Below are positions 1 through 7,948 of a stretch of 64,000 bases of DNA, in pieces. Every line of letters starts with the position of its first letter. Position 1 is the stretch's first letter. The position numbers and the translations under genes are program-made. The stretch is taken from NCBI RefSeq assembly GCF_036014015.1, contig NZ_CP107905.1:7750001-7814000 (forward strand), written 5' to 3'. Below the pieces are notes generated by a model. The model searched no databases, had not been told where the DNA came from, and saw only the letters and a list, made by a program, of their open reading frames with translations. The DNA comes from Streptomyces sp. NBC_00457. GTDB lineage: Bacteria; Actinomycetota; Actinomycetes; Streptomycetales; Streptomycetaceae.

Positions 1-166
1 TGGAGTCGAAGGCGCAGGCCCGCTCGAAGGGGCCCAGCGGGCTGCCGGAGGGAAGCTCGGCGACGAGCGTGTCGATCACGGACCGGAAATCCGCGGCCCG
101 GTCCTCGGGGTAGTCGTCGAAAGTGGCCCACGCCGCGGCCACACGCTCTTCCCAGTCCTCGGTCAT
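1..166 (-). CDS. Conserved hypothetical protein, N-terminal fragment
   Basis: Only the first 55 codons lie in the window; the gene runs off the left edge. The start begins M-T-E-D-W-E-E-R-V. A second in-frame ATG lies two codons upstream, but GAAGG sits about 7 nt before the inner ATG and only 1 nt before the outer one, so the inner start is preferred. The visible part is acidic and ends in an R-A-C-A-F-D-S pattern. From memory this resembles the start of Streptomyces tetratricopeptide-repeat hypothetical proteins, but no repeat is visible in the fragment. Function is unknown. It is divergent from the lipoprotein gene at 284. Confidence 0.6.
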   Translation of the reverse strand, partial: MTEDWEERVAAAWATFDDYPEDRAADFRSVIDTLVAELPSGSPLGPFERACAFDS

Positions 167-283
167 CGGCATACCTTCGCACAGGTGTGTCCGGTGTGAC
201 ACCGGCAATTTTGAGTGCTTCGCACGCGGGAGCCGTATCCGACTTCGGCATGTGCCCTACCTATGCCCGTACCGGAGGAACAG

Positions 284-706
284 ATGAGGTTGACCCGACC
301 GATGCTCGCGCTCGTCGGCGCGGCGGCGGCACTGGCGCTGACGGGCTGCGGCTCCGGCGACGACCAGGCGGCCGTACCGGAGACGGCGACCGGGAGCCTG
401 GAGCAACTGGCCGCCGAGGCGAAGTGCAAGCCGGACCTGCAGACCGACGCCGATGAGCTCCGCCAGGCCATCTGCAAGACCGGCAAGGAGAAGTACGTCC
501 TCGCCACCTTCGCCACCGACCGCGGCCAGCGTGAGTGGCTGAACGGGGCGAAGGACTACGGCGGCTACTACCTCGTCGGCCGCAAGTGGGTCGCCGTGGG
601 CCAGGAGAAGACGGTCACGACGCTGCAGAGCAAGCTCGGCGGGACCATGGAGGAGGGCTCCGAGCACATGAACCCCGGTGGCAGTCACAACAGCGGCAGT
701 CACTGA
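284..706 (+). CDS. Small secreted lipoprotein of unknown function
   Basis: 140 aa. It begins M-R-L-T-R-P with a hydrophobic segment (residues 7-18) followed by the lipobox L-T-G-C, so it should be lipidated and held on the outer face of the membrane. The mature part is polar and ends in a Gly/Ser/His-rich tail. It carries a K-x-W-V-A-V-G pattern near the middle and no catalytic motif I recognise. The start is chosen at ATG 284 because GGAGGA lies 5 nt upstream; longer readings lack a signal peptide. It is monocistronic and converges on the DUF1996 gene, with a shared terminator between them. Function unknown. Confidence 0.82.
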   Translation: MRLTRPMLALVGAAAALALTGCGSGDDQAAVPETATGSLEQLAAEAKCKPDLQTDADELRQAICKTGKEKYVLATFATDRGQREWLNGAKDYGGYYLVGRKWVAVGQEKTVTTLQSKLGGTMEEGSEHMNPGGSHNSGSH

Positions 707-730
707 CCGCACGGGTTTCGGGGCAAGCGA

Positions 731-762
731 AAGCCGGCGGTGGGAAATCCCACCGCCGGCTT
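731..762. terminator. Bidirectional intrinsic terminator
   Basis: A perfect 15-bp inverted repeat with a 2-nt loop, A-rich at the 5' side and T-rich at the 3' side (ending in ggctttct). It lies between the convergent lipoprotein gene (stop 706) and the DUF1996 gene (stop 783), so it can stop transcripts from either side. Confidence 0.85.
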
Positions 763-782
763 TCTAGTGTGCTACCGGGTTG

Positions 783-2339
783 CTATTGGCAATCCTGGCC
801 ACTGTTGATGCACTCGACCATCTGGTTCATCGTCTCCTCGTCGAAGAAGTTGATGAAGTCGTTGTGGTCGGTGATCGGCTTGTGCAGCTCGGTCGGGAAG
901 CCGTCCACCGCGAACGGGTTCACGACCTGTCCGTTCTCGATCTGCGGCGCCGGAACGTCGTAGACCAGACGGGCCTGCAGCTGGGGGATGGCCTGGAAGC
1001 CGTTGGCGCAGCTGCCGTCCTCCTGGACGAAGTCCACGTGGTCACGGTGGTTGGCGCTGTCGATGTTCTGGCCGTCCCAGCAGCTCTGGAAGTTGGACGT
1101 CCGCACCACGGAGCTGCCCTCGGGGCAGATCGGGTACTTGTCCGTCAACTGCCGGTCCTCGAAGCCGGTGCAGCTCCAGTTCGTGTTGGCGTTGGCGAGG
1201 CCGTTGGAGAACGCCTTGGCGTCACCGGTGATGATGCGCAGGGCCTGCGGCATCGCGACGACATCGCTCGTCTTGTTGCCGACGAACTTCAGCTCAGCCT
1301 GGACCGCTTCCTGGATCGGGCCGATGTTGCCTTCCGCGCCGCCACCCAGGTCGTTCGCGTCGAACTCGTCCTCACCGTTCTGCAGGCGCAGCACCGGCCA
1401 GTAGTACGACGACTTGTCGCCCTGGTTCTCGCAGCTGGTGTCGGCCTGGAGGAACTGCTCGTCGCTGGTGAAGGCGTTGTTGTCCTGGTTGCCGACGTAG
1501 TCGTGCGTGTGCTGCGCACCGTTGTCGACACCCGGAGCGACGATCACGTTGTCCGAGTTGTGGTTGTCGTTCCCGTTGGTGCCACAGCTCGTGGTGAAGG
1601 TGCCGGTCGAACCGGAATCCCCGTTGGCGGGGAGCCCGTTTCCATTGACACCCTGCGCGCCGCCGGTCGGCTGGACGGTGGTGATGTCCACGAAGTCGTC
1701 CGCCACCGGGCCGCCCTGCTGGCCCTGGTCCTGACCGTCACCCTGGTCCTGGCCCTGGTCCTGGCCATCGCCCTGGTCCTGGCCCTGATCCTGACCGTCA
1801 CCCTGGTCCTGGCCCTGGTCCTGGCCATCGCCCTGGTCCTGGCCCTGGTCTCCACCGTTGTTGATCTGGTCGGCCGGCACACCCTGGCACTCGGCCAGCT
1901 GGTCGGCCCCCTGCGGAGGCTGACCGCCCGCGTTCCGGATGTTGATGTTCATCCGGTCGATGGTGGCCGCCCGCTTGGACTTCAGCGGGCCGAGGATCGC
2001 GTTGTTGACGTAGCTCGCGTCCCCCGCCTGGGCCTGGCGCGTCTCCGCAAGACGCGTGTAGGCATCTGTGACCTGCCTGTCCAGCAGCGCCAGCTCCTTG
2101 GCGACGCCGGGGCGTGCACCTTCGGGCACGTCGTTCAGCTGCTGACCGACGTCAGGGCAGTTGATCGTCGCGACTTGGGCGCCGGCCGACCTGGTCTGGT
2201 TTCCGTATGAATTCTCCTCATGCGCCGAGGCATAGAAGTTGGCCCAGATCAGCCCGCCCCCACCGAGCGCTAGGGCCGCCGATGCGGCTATGGCCTTGGT
2301 GGCCAGCGGCGTACGGCGTTTTCGTGTGTTGCGTCCCAT
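783..2339 (-). CDS. Secreted DUF1996 protein with Gln/Asp/Gly repeat linker
   Basis: 518 aa. A basic N-terminus (MGRNTRKRR) and hydrophobic segment (residues 13-36) form a signal peptide or anchor. Residues 60-160 are a helical extension. Residues 164-208 are four near-perfect copies of [10 protein letters not shown], and residues 215 to the end match the DUF1996 type: several Cys (e.g. T-S-C-G, S-C-W-D-G), an H-x-D-H pattern, and an [11 protein letters not shown] stretch. DUF1996 occurs in secreted actinobacterial and fungal proteins, and I know of no established activity. AGAGGAG precedes the ATG at 2339. The repeat looks like a flexible, highly hydrated spacer separating the anchor from the folded domain. 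Monocistronic. Confidence 0.85.
   Translation of the reverse strand: MGRNTRKRRTPLATKAIAASAALALGGGGLIWANFYASAHEENSYGNQTRSAGAQVATINCPDVGQQLNDVPEGARPGVAKELALLDRQVTDAYTRLAETRQAQAGDASYVNNAILGPLKSKRAATIDRMNINIRNAGGQPPQGADQLAECQGVPADQINNGGDQGQDQGDGQDQGQDQGDGQDQGQDQGDGQDQGQDQGDGQDQGQQGGPVADDFVDITTVQPTGGAQGVNGNGLPANGDSGSTGTFTTSCGTNGNDNHNSDNVIVAPGVDNGAQHTHDYVGNQDNNAFTSDEQFLQADTSCENQGDKSSYYWPVLRLQNGEDEFDANDLGGGAEGNIGPIQEAVQAELKFVGNKTSDVVAMPQALRIITGDAKAFSNGLANANTNWSCTGFEDRQLTDKYPICPEGSSVVRTSNFQSCWDGQNIDSANHRDHVDFVQEDGSCANGFQAIPQLQARLVYDVPAPQIENGQVVNPFAVDGFPTELHKPITDHNDFINFFDEETMNQMVECINSGQDCQ
1716..1850 (-). repeat. 30-bp tandem repeat inside the DUF1996 gene
   Basis: Four units of 30 bp encode the 10-residue unit [10 protein letters not shown], followed by a partial unit. 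The copies are nearly identical at DNA level, so unit number could vary between strains by slippage or recombination without breaking the frame. Confidence 0.85.
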
Positions 2340-2515
2340 GGAACTCCTCTGACTTCCTTGCGGGGCAGCGAGACGCCCGACAGGAGTGAAGCGGCTCCCA
2401 TCCATACGCAGGAGGTCCCAGGAGTGTTCAGCCGTCTCAGAAATTGGTGAGAGACTGAAGCAGACAATTCGCCCTCAACTCCCCCACACAGCACGAGAGT
2501 TGTGATCGCCCAGGA

Positions 2516-3169
2516 TCAGTGTCCGTGGTCCAGATAGGCGAGAACCGCCAGGACACGGCGGTTGTCGTCGTCCGAAACCTCGAGCCCCAGCTTCGCGAAG
2601 ATATTTGAGGTGTGTTTGGCGATCGCCCGCTCGGTCACCACGAGCTGCGCCGCGATCGCCGCGTTCGAGCGGCCCTGCGCCATCAGCTCCAGCACCTCCC
2701 GCTCCCGGGCGGTCAGCCGCCCCAGCGGCCGGCCGTCGGCCTCCCGCCGCGACAGCAGCTGCTGGATCACCTGCGGGTCCATCGCCGTACCGCCCGCCGC
2801 GACCCGACGTACGGCGTCCACGAACTGCTCCGCGTCGAACACCCGGTCCTTCAGCAGATACCCGACCGCGCCGCTGCCGTCGGCGAGCAGCTCACGCGCG
2901 TACAGCTGCTCCACGTGCTGGGAGAGCACCAGCACCGGCAGCCCGGGTCTGTCCCGGCGGGCCTGGAGCGCGCACTGCAGGCCCTCGTCGGTGTGGGTCG
3001 GCGGCAGGCGTACGTCGACGACGGCGACGTCCGGCTCCAGTTCGGCCAGCGCGCGGGTCAGCTCGGGGCCCGTCTCGACGGCGGCGGCGATCTCGAAGTC
3101 GTAGGCCTGCAACAGCCGGACGAGTCCGTCGCGCAGCAGGAACAGGTCTTCGGCTAGGACAACGCGCAA
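2516..3169 (-). CDS. NarL/LuxR-family response regulator
   Basis: 217 aa. The receiver domain (residues 1-120) shows an acidic pocket E7/D8, a phospho-acceptor Asp about 52 in V-V-D-V-R-L-P, Ser83 and Lys107 in L-L-K-D. A LuxR-type helix-turn-helix follows at 150-210 (L-T-A-R-E-R-E-V-L, then A-I-A-K-H-T-S-N-I-F-A-K-L). The reading frame has no ATG near the receiver start. A TTG at 3169 preceded by GGAG 6 nt upstream is the best start and overlaps the kinase gene by 16 bp, which implies translational coupling. It should be phosphorylated by the adjacent kinase. Targets are unknown; the three 30-bp repeats upstream of the kinase are candidate sites. Confidence 0.9.
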   Translation of the reverse strand: MRVVLAEDLFLLRDGLVRLLQAYDFEIAAAVETGPELTRALAELEPDVAVVDVRLPPTHTDEGLQCALQARRDRPGLPVLVLSQHVEQLYARELLADGSGAVGYLLKDRVFDAEQFVDAVRRVAAGGTAMDPQVIQQLLSRREADGRPLGRLTAREREVLELMAQGRSNAAIAAQLVVTERAIAKHTSNIFAKLGLEVSDDDNRRVLAVLAYLDHGH

Positions 3170-4425
3170 GGGATCTCCATGGTGACCATGGTGGGACCGC
3201 CCGCGGGGCTGCTGACGGCCAGGACGCCGTCGAATGTACCCAGTCGGCGCTCCACTCCGGCCAGACCCGAACCGGCGCCGATGACCGCGCCGCCCCTGCC
3301 GTCGTCGGTGACCGAGATCCGCAGCATGCCGTCGGTGTGGTGGAGGTCGACATAGATCCGGTCGGCGTCGGCGTGCTTGACCGCGTTGGTCAGCACCTCG
3401 CTGACCGCGAAGTAGGCCGCCGACTCGACGGGTTCGTCCGCCCGCCCGGGCAGCTCCACCGTCACCTCGGTGGGCACCGGCAGCCGCAGCGCCAGCGCCC
3501 TTACGGCGTCGCCCAGGCCGCGCTCGGCCAGCACCGGCGGATGGATGCCGCGGACCAGGTCGCGCAGTTCGGTGAGGGCCTCGACGGAGGACTGGCGGGC
3601 CCGCGCGAGGAGTTGCCTGGCCTGCTCCGGGTCCTTGTCGAGCAGCATCTCGATCGTCCCCAGGTCCATGCCCATGGCGACCAGCCGGGCCTGTGCCCCG
3701 TCGTGCAGATCGCGCTCGATACGGCGCAGTTCGGCGGCGGAGGTGTCGACGGCGTCCCGGCGGGTCTCGGTGAGAACCCGGACCCGCTCGGCGAGTTCGC
3801 CCTGCTTGGGGGCGAGGACGGCGCGGGTGAGCTGGAAGTGGGCCGTCAGCAGACGCGTGTTGAAGAAGTGGGCGAAGAAGAGGAGGACGAGGCCCAGTGC
3901 GGCCGCGCCGAGTGCGGAGGCCTGCCCGGTGACCTGCACGAAGCCGTACCAGTAGCCGTCGGGGAGCACCCGCCACAGCCCCGCCGCGATCGCGAACCCT
4001 TCCAGGGGGTAGAGGAGCAGCGCCGCCGGCAGCAGCGCGGTGACGTACCCCGCCGACATGTCGACATTCAGCCACAGCAGGTCCCGCCAGGTCGCCGGGT
4101 CCCGGAGCATCGTGAAGGTACGGGTCCACGGATTGGCGTCCTTCGGGAGCGGCCGGTATGCCGACGGGATCCGCACCCCGCACCACTCCGCCGCCAGAAC
4201 CCGCCGCCAGTCCGCGAAGGCCCGCACTCCGGTGAGCACCCAGGGCGTGGTGACGAGGCCGACCCCGACCGGGATGAGCGCGATGGACACCACGGTCAGC
4301 ACGTAGCAGAGGATCGCCCCCGGCAACACCACCAGCGAGAGCCCGAACCCCCGCACCGCTGCCAGCCCCATGCCCCGCGCCCCAGAGCGCACGGCACCAT
4401 TCGTCGTGCTCGTGTCGATGTCCAT
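3154..4425 (-). CDS. Sensor histidine kinase, membrane-bound, HisKA_3 type
   Basis: 423 aa. The N-terminal half has paired hydrophobic segments at about 20-55 and 95-190, the layout of actinobacterial 'sensor domain' kinases. A dimerisation/phospho-acceptor region follows with R-D-L-H-D-G-A-Q-A-R near residue 235, then an ATPase domain with an N box (L-T-N-A-V-K-H-A) and a G-x-G-L-A-G-V box. The start is taken at ATG 4425 (M-D-I-D-T-S); a GTG at 4461 is possible, and neither has a strong ribosome site. It partners the response regulator immediately downstream, with which it overlaps. Three phased 30-bp repeats lie just upstream. Confidence 0.88.
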   Translation of the reverse strand: MDIDTSTTNGAVRSGARGMGLAAVRGFGLSLVVLPGAILCYVLTVVSIALIPVGVGLVTTPWVLTGVRAFADWRRVLAAEWCGVRIPSAYRPLPKDANPWTRTFTMLRDPATWRDLLWLNVDMSAGYVTALLPAALLLYPLEGFAIAAGLWRVLPDGYWYGFVQVTGQASALGAAALGLVLLFFAHFFNTRLLTAHFQLTRAVLAPKQGELAERVRVLTETRRDAVDTSAAELRRIERDLHDGAQARLVAMGMDLGTIEMLLDKDPEQARQLLARARQSSVEALTELRDLVRGIHPPVLAERGLGDAVRALALRLPVPTEVTVELPGRADEPVESAAYFAVSEVLTNAVKHADADRIYVDLHHTDGMLRISVTDDGRGGAVIGAGSGLAGVERRLGTFDGVLAVSSPAGGPTMVTMEIPCALS

Positions 4426-4492
4426 GCCCGTCAGTCTGGCCGAGCGGACAGGGCCGGTCACTGGGGTAAGGGCCCGGACCGGGGGGTGGTGC

Positions 4493-4578
4493 CAGGTACA
4501 CCTGCGGGGGCTACAGGTCGCGCAGGTGCACCTGCGGGGTTACGGGTCGCGAAGGCACACCTACGTGGCTACGGGCCG
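4493..4578. repeat. Three phased 30-bp repeats before the two-component operon
   Basis: Three degenerate copies start near 4493, 4523 and 4552 (spacing 30 and 29 bp, about three helical turns). Each has a CAGGTgcACCTG-like core followed by cgggg-cta-c-ggtcg. The middle core CAGGTGCACCTG is a perfect 12-bp palindrome and the others are imperfect. They lie between the epimerase stop and the kinase start; the third copy overlaps the last codons of the epimerase gene. Phasing and palindromic cores fit an operator array bound cooperatively by a dimer, possibly the adjacent regulator. That role is inference. Confidence 0.65.
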
Positions 4579-5714
4579 CCGAGGATCTTCGCCTCCACCT
4601 CCGGATCGAGGCCGACCGCAGGCCGGTCCGGGCGTTGAGGGGCTGTCCCGCCGACGCTGGTCAGCCAGGTCCAGGTGTCGGTGACCGTCTCGGCGACGGG
4701 GCGGCAGACCAGGCCCGTCGCGAGCGCACGGGACACGTCGGCGCCGTGCAGGGCGGCGTGCAGGTCGCTGTCCGGCGGCACCCACACCGGTAGTTGGGTC
4801 CACGGCTCGACGCCCGCGCCCAGAACGACGTCCGGGTCGGTCCAGCGCAGCTCGACCGCCGCTCCGGTCGCTCTCACGCACGCCTCGAGCAGCCCTGCAG
4901 TCGTCGTGTGACCCGGCGGGCCGATCAGGTTGTACGGCCCGCTCAGCTCCCGCTCCACCGCGCCGAGGATCCACTCGGCGAGATCGCGGACGTCGATGAA
5001 CTGCAGCGGCAGATCCTCCGGACCGGGCGCCAGGACGGGGCCGCCCCGCGCGATCCGGGTCAGCCACCACGGCAGCCGCCCGATGTTCTCGTACGGCCCG
5101 AGGATCAGCCCGGACCGCACGAGCAGCGAGCGGTCCGCCCCGAACGCCGCCACGGCCGCCAGCTCGCCGCCCCGCTTGTCGCGGGCGTACTCGGTGGCCT
5201 CCGCGTCGGCCGAGGCGCCCTCGACCAGGGGCGCGTCCTCGGTGTACCCGGCGGTGGGCGGCCAGGCGTACACCGAGCAGCTCGACACGTACACATACCG
5301 CCCGGCGCGGCCCCGCAGCAGCCGCGCCGAGTCCCGTACGGCACGTGGCGCCGACGACCAGGTGTCGACGACGGCGTCCCACTCGCCCTCCGCGAAGCGC
5401 GCCGCTGGAGCTGCCGCGCCATGCAGTCGGTCGCCCGCGGCACCGTCGTGGCTGGTCGCGCCCCGCGGCGGAGCCGCTGATAGACACAGCCCCGCGCCCC
5501 TTCGGGGCGCTGCCGAACCGCAGCCGACTTCGCCGGGCCCGCTCAGGGCGGCGAGCCCGTCGGACGCGGTGCGGTCGCCGTGCAGCGACCGCACACCGGG
5601 AGGCGGTGCGTGCCGGCCCCGGTGGAAGACCGTGACCTCCCAGCCCCGACCGAGCGCCGCCTCCACGACGGCCCGCCCCGCGAACTCCGTACCGCCCAGC
5701 ACCAGAAGTCTCAT
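4569..5714 (-). CDS. NAD-dependent epimerase/reductase-family protein with in-frame repeat insertion
   Basis: 381 aa. A Rossmann fold opens with L-V-L-G-G-T-E-F-A-G-R (residues 4-14), typical of extended short-chain dehydrogenases. Later come the Y-V-Y-V-S-S stretch after the active-site region and an L-R-S-G-L-I-L-G-P segment. Residues about 58-107 do not look like the family: this Ala/Gly/Arg/Pro-rich segment is encoded partly by a copy of the window's dispersed palindromic repeat (5446-5515). On either side the protein resumes normally (G-D-R-T-A before, E-G-E-W-D-A-V-V after). The frame is open throughout, so the protein may still be made. Substrate unknown. Start ATG 5714. Confidence 0.82.
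   Translation of the reverse strand: MRLLVLGGTEFAGRAVVEAALGRGWEVTVFHRGRHAPPPGVRSLHGDRTASDGLAALSGPGEVGCGSAAPRRGAGLCLSAAPPRGATSHDGAAGDRLHGAAAPAARFAEGEWDAVVDTWSSAPRAVRDSARLLRGRAGRYVYVSSCSVYAWPPTAGYTEDAPLVEGASADAEATEYARDKRGGELAAVAAFGADRSLLVRSGLILGPYENIGRLPWWLTRIARGGPVLAPGPEDLPLQFIDVRDLAEWILGAVERELSGPYNLIGPPGHTTTAGLLEACVRATGAAVELRWTDPDVVLGAGVEPWTQLPVWVPPDSDLHAALHGADVSRALATGLVCRPVAETVTDTWTWLTSVGGTAPQRPDRPAVGLDPEVEAKILGGP
5446..5515. repeat. Dispersed palindromic repeat, long form, inside the epimerase gene
   Basis: Matches the long-form repeat seen at 18310, 29825 and 54480: a ggctggtcgcgcc flank, a gcggcggagccgc palindrome, then acagccccgcgcccc ending in a ccccttcgggg hairpin. Unlike the others it lies wholly in a coding sequence, in a frame without stops. 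Confidence 0.8.
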
Positions 5715-5774
5715 GACCCCGACTCTGCCGGGCCGGTCCGCGGGACGGAACGGCAATCTGCCGTCAGCAGAGGA

Positions 5775-6314
5775 TCAACGCCCGGTCGGCGGCACGTACT
5801 TGTACCCGACCCGCCGTACCGTCCGGATCGCCCCGCGGTGCTCGGCGCCCAGCTTGCGGCGCAGCCGGGCGATATGGACGTCGACCGTGCGGCCGTCGCC
5901 GACGTGTCCGTACCCCCAGACCGTGGTGACCAGCTGGTCACGGGTGTGCACCCGGTTCGGGCGGGCGACGAGGTGGGCGAGCAGCTCGAACTCCAGGTAC
6001 GTGAGGTCGAGTTCGCGTCCGTCCACCTGGGCCGTGCGCTGGTCGGTGTCGACCCGGACGAGCGGATCGCCGCCGGGCTCCTGCGGCAGCGGCGGCTGCC
6101 GGTCGGCCGGGACGAGCACCAGGTAGCCGATCATGGGCGGCTGTCCCGGCAGGGTGGGCAGGGAGTGCTGGGGAGCGGGCAGCCAGGTGGCGCCCGGTGG
6201 CAAGAGGTCCGCGACGTCGATCACCTCGTCCCGGTCCACGGCACGCAGATGATGCCGGGAACCGGTGGGGGAGTCGGGCGTGGCGGCGGAGGACAGAGAA
6301 CGGGTGTTCGCCAT
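5775..6314 (-). CDS. OmpR-type winged-helix DNA-binding protein without receiver domain
   Basis: 179 aa. Residues 1-85 are Pro-rich and unlike a receiver; I see no phospho-acceptor Asp pocket. Residues 85-175 are a trans_reg_C winged helix (V-D-G-R-E-L-D-L-T-Y-L-E-F-E-L-L, then R-T-V-D-V-H-I-A-R-L-R-R-K-L and a final V-R-R-V-G-Y-K-Y). It is probably a transcription factor whose activity is not set by standard phosphorylation. It sits downstream of glnII on the same strand, separated by a terminator and by a 40-codon ORF that could be a leader. No good Shine-Dalgarno lies directly before ATG 6314. Targets unknown. Confidence 0.85.
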   Translation of the reverse strand: MANTRSLSSAATPDSPTGSRHHLRAVDRDEVIDVADLLPPGATWLPAPQHSLPTLPGQPPMIGYLVLVPADRQPPLPQEPGGDPLVRVDTDQRTAQVDGRELDLTYLEFELLAHLVARPNRVHTRDQLVTTVWGYGHVGDGRTVDVHIARLRRKLGAEHRGAIRTVRRVGYKYVPPTGR

Positions 6315-6397
6315 GAGAGGTCAGCTCTTTCGCGCGAGAGGTCGTCGGAGGACGTACGTCATGCGCGCGGGCCGAAGGCCGGACGAGTGGTGCGGCT

Positions 6398-6520
6398 TTA
6401 GAGGGCCGGCGCGTTCATCGCGCGACAACACACCCGGTCGAAGTCGTGGTGCTGACGGGAAGGCCAGAAGGGCTCGAGGTCATGGCGACCCGTCGCGATG
6501 TGCTCCTGGAAGCCGACCAT
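6398..6520 (-). CDS. Candidate leader peptide with tandem Cys codons
   Basis: A 40-codon ORF, too short for routine calling, lies between the glnII terminator and the winged-helix gene, on the same strand. It starts M-V-G-F-Q-E-H and ends H-D-F-D-R-V-C-C-R-A-M-N-A-P-A-L. The two Cys codons are consecutive TGT, the rare Cys codon in high-GC Streptomyces. The following 80 nt contain short inverted repeats (ggccttcggcc, gacgtacgtc) before the next start. This layout resembles attenuator-type leader ORFs with a Cys run. There is no clear ribosome site, so expression is uncertain. Confidence 0.4.
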   Translation of the reverse strand: MVGFQEHIATGRHDLEPFWPSRQHHDFDRVCCRAMNAPAL

Positions 6521-6556
6521 GGACTCATTGAAGCAGAGACGGGTGTACGACGCGAA

Positions 6557-6585
6557 GGGGCGCCCACCGCGACGGCGGGCGCCCC
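6557..6585 (-). terminator. Intrinsic terminator of glnII
   Basis: A perfect 9-bp GGGGCGCCC / GGGCGCCCC hairpin with an 11-nt loop, 25 nt downstream of the glnII stop. It has no long U-tract, as is common in streptomycetes. Confidence 0.75.
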
Positions 6586-6610
6586 TTCCTGGAGCTCTAT
6601 GGCGGGTGGA

Positions 6611-7639
6611 TCAGATCTGGCCGGCCTTCTCCAGCGCGGAGCAGCAAGTGTCGACGATCAGGCGGGTCACGACGTACGGGTCGACGTTGGCGTTCGGGCG
6701 GCGGTCCTCGATGTAGCCCTTGCCGTCCTTCTCGACCTGCCACGGGATACGCACCGAGGCACCGCGGTTGGAGACGCCGTAGGAGTACTCGTCCCACGGG
6801 GCGGTCTCGTGCAGGCCGGTGAGGCGGTCGTCGATGCCGGCGCCGTAGTTCTTGACGTGGTCGAGCGGCTTGGAGCCCTCGCCGAGCGACTCGGCGGCGG
6901 TGATGATCGCCTCGTAGGTCTCGCGCATCGCCTTGGTGGAGAAGTTGGTGTGCGCGCCGGCGCCGTTCCAGTCGCCCTTGACCGGCTTCGGGTCGAGGGT
7001 GGCGGCGACGCCGAAGTCCTCGGCGGTGCGGTAGAGCAGCCAGCGGGCCACCCACAGGTGGTCGGAGACCTCGAGCGGGGAGACCGGGCCGACCTGGAAC
7101 TCCCACTGGCCGGGCATGACCTCGGCGTTGATGCCGGAGATCGCGAGACCCGCCTTGAGGCAGTTGTCGAGGTGGGCCTCGACGACGTCACGGCCGAAGA
7201 TCTCGTCGGCGCCGACACCGCAGTAGTAGCCGCCCTGCGGGGCCGGGAAGCCGCCCTTCGGGAAGCCGAGCGGGTAGCCGTCCTTGAAGAAGGTGTACTC
7301 CTGCTCGATGCCGAAGATCGGCTCCTGGGCGGCGAACTTCTCGGCGACCTCGACCAGCGCGGCGCGGGTGTTCGTGGCGTGCGGGGTGAAGTCGATGTTC
7401 AGGACCTCGCACATCACCAGGATGTCGTCGCCGCCGCGGATCGGGTCCGGGCAGGAGAAGACCGGCTTGAGCACACAGTCCGAGGCGTGGCCCTCGGCCT
7501 GGTTCGTGGAGGACCCGTCGAAGCCCCAGATCGGCAGCTCGGCACCCTTGGCGTCGTCGGCCATGATCTTGGTCTTCGAACGCAGCTTGGCCGTCGGCTC
7601 GGTGCCGTCGATCCAGATGTACTCAGCCTTGAAGCTCAC
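6611..7639 (-). CDS. glnII: Glutamine synthetase, type II (eukaryotic-like)
   Basis: 342 aa, the normal length for GSII. It condenses glutamate with ammonium using ATP. Diagnostic stretches are K-A-E-Y-I-W-I-D-G at the start, W-G-F-D-G-S-S-T-N-Q near 50, the metal-binding G-I-E-Q-E-Y-T-F-F, the ATP-loop N-G-A-G-A-H-T-N-F-S, and N-R-G-A-S-V-R-I-P near 310. It lacks the Tyr adenylylation loop of GSI, so it should not be controlled by GlnE. The start is GTG 7639 with GAAGGA upstream; longer readings add a non-family extension. A GlnR-type operator lies about 100 bp upstream and a terminator downstream. Actinomycetes often carry GSII beside GlnA; here both are in one window. Confidence 0.96.
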   Translation of the reverse strand: MSFKAEYIWIDGTEPTAKLRSKTKIMADDAKGAELPIWGFDGSSTNQAEGHASDCVLKPVFSCPDPIRGGDDILVMCEVLNIDFTPHATNTRAALVEVAEKFAAQEPIFGIEQEYTFFKDGYPLGFPKGGFPAPQGGYYCGVGADEIFGRDVVEAHLDNCLKAGLAISGINAEVMPGQWEFQVGPVSPLEVSDHLWVARWLLYRTAEDFGVAATLDPKPVKGDWNGAGAHTNFSTKAMRETYEAIITAAESLGEGSKPLDHVKNYGAGIDDRLTGLHETAPWDEYSYGVSNRGASVRIPWQVEKDGKGYIEDRRPNANVDPYVVTRLIVDTCCSALEKAGQI

Positions 7640-7741
7640 GGGCCACATCCTTCGGGGTGGGTCTCTAGGCGCACTTGCGGGTGCTGCGGCGCTGCGGCAC
7701 TGGGGCGCCGCTCCTGTTGCCCGCGAGCCTGTCAACAGGCG

Positions 7742-7779
7742 ATTTCCCGATCATTGCTCGAATGTGAACCCCGTGTTAC
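7742..7779 (-). promoter_or_regulatory. Candidate GlnR operator of glnII
   Basis: Read on the minus strand: GTAAC-n6-TTCAC-n6-GCAAT-n6-GAAAT, 11-bp periodicity throughout. The known GlnR consensus is gTnAc-n6-GaAAc repeated. The first and last boxes match well and the two inner ones are degenerate. The position about 100 bp before the glnII start suits an activator or repressor site. It is a weaker match than the glnA site. Confidence 0.6.
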
Positions 7780-7846
7780 CTGGTCATGCTGTGGTACGAC
7801 TCACGGTGTGAGGGCGATGGGCCGGGGAAACGCGCGGCCCGGACCC

Positions 7847-7893
7847 GTGTCGGCCCTGCCGCTCCTGGCCGGGAGCGACAGGGCCTGCGACAC
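7847..7893 (-). terminator. Hairpin downstream of the secreted-protein gene
   Basis: An imperfect but long inverted repeat (outer arms GTGTCG/CGACAC, inner CCTG and GCTCC pairing) lies 56 nt past the stop of the gene at 7949. It also separates that gene from the glnII promoter region. Confidence 0.5.
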
Positions 7894-7948
7894 GTACGAG
7901 GTGGCGGGGTGGGACCGCCGCCTCACTGGTTGCGTATGCGGCTGGGCA

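Noticed and set aside
1716..1850. A possible CRISPR array from regular repeats
   Set aside because: The units are contiguous with no spacers and encode an in-frame peptide repeat.
780..2210. A 476-codon plus-strand frame rich in Val/Leu/Ala over the DUF1996 gene
   Set aside because: It is the typical antisense shadow of GC-rich coding DNA; the minus-strand protein has a signal peptide, a family domain and a ribosome site.
2516..4501. A 661-codon open frame that would fuse an Arg/Pro-rich protein to the first response regulator
   Set aside because: Only the last 217 codons look like a protein family. The upstream part is the out-of-frame shadow of the kinase gene, which has clear motifs in its own frame.
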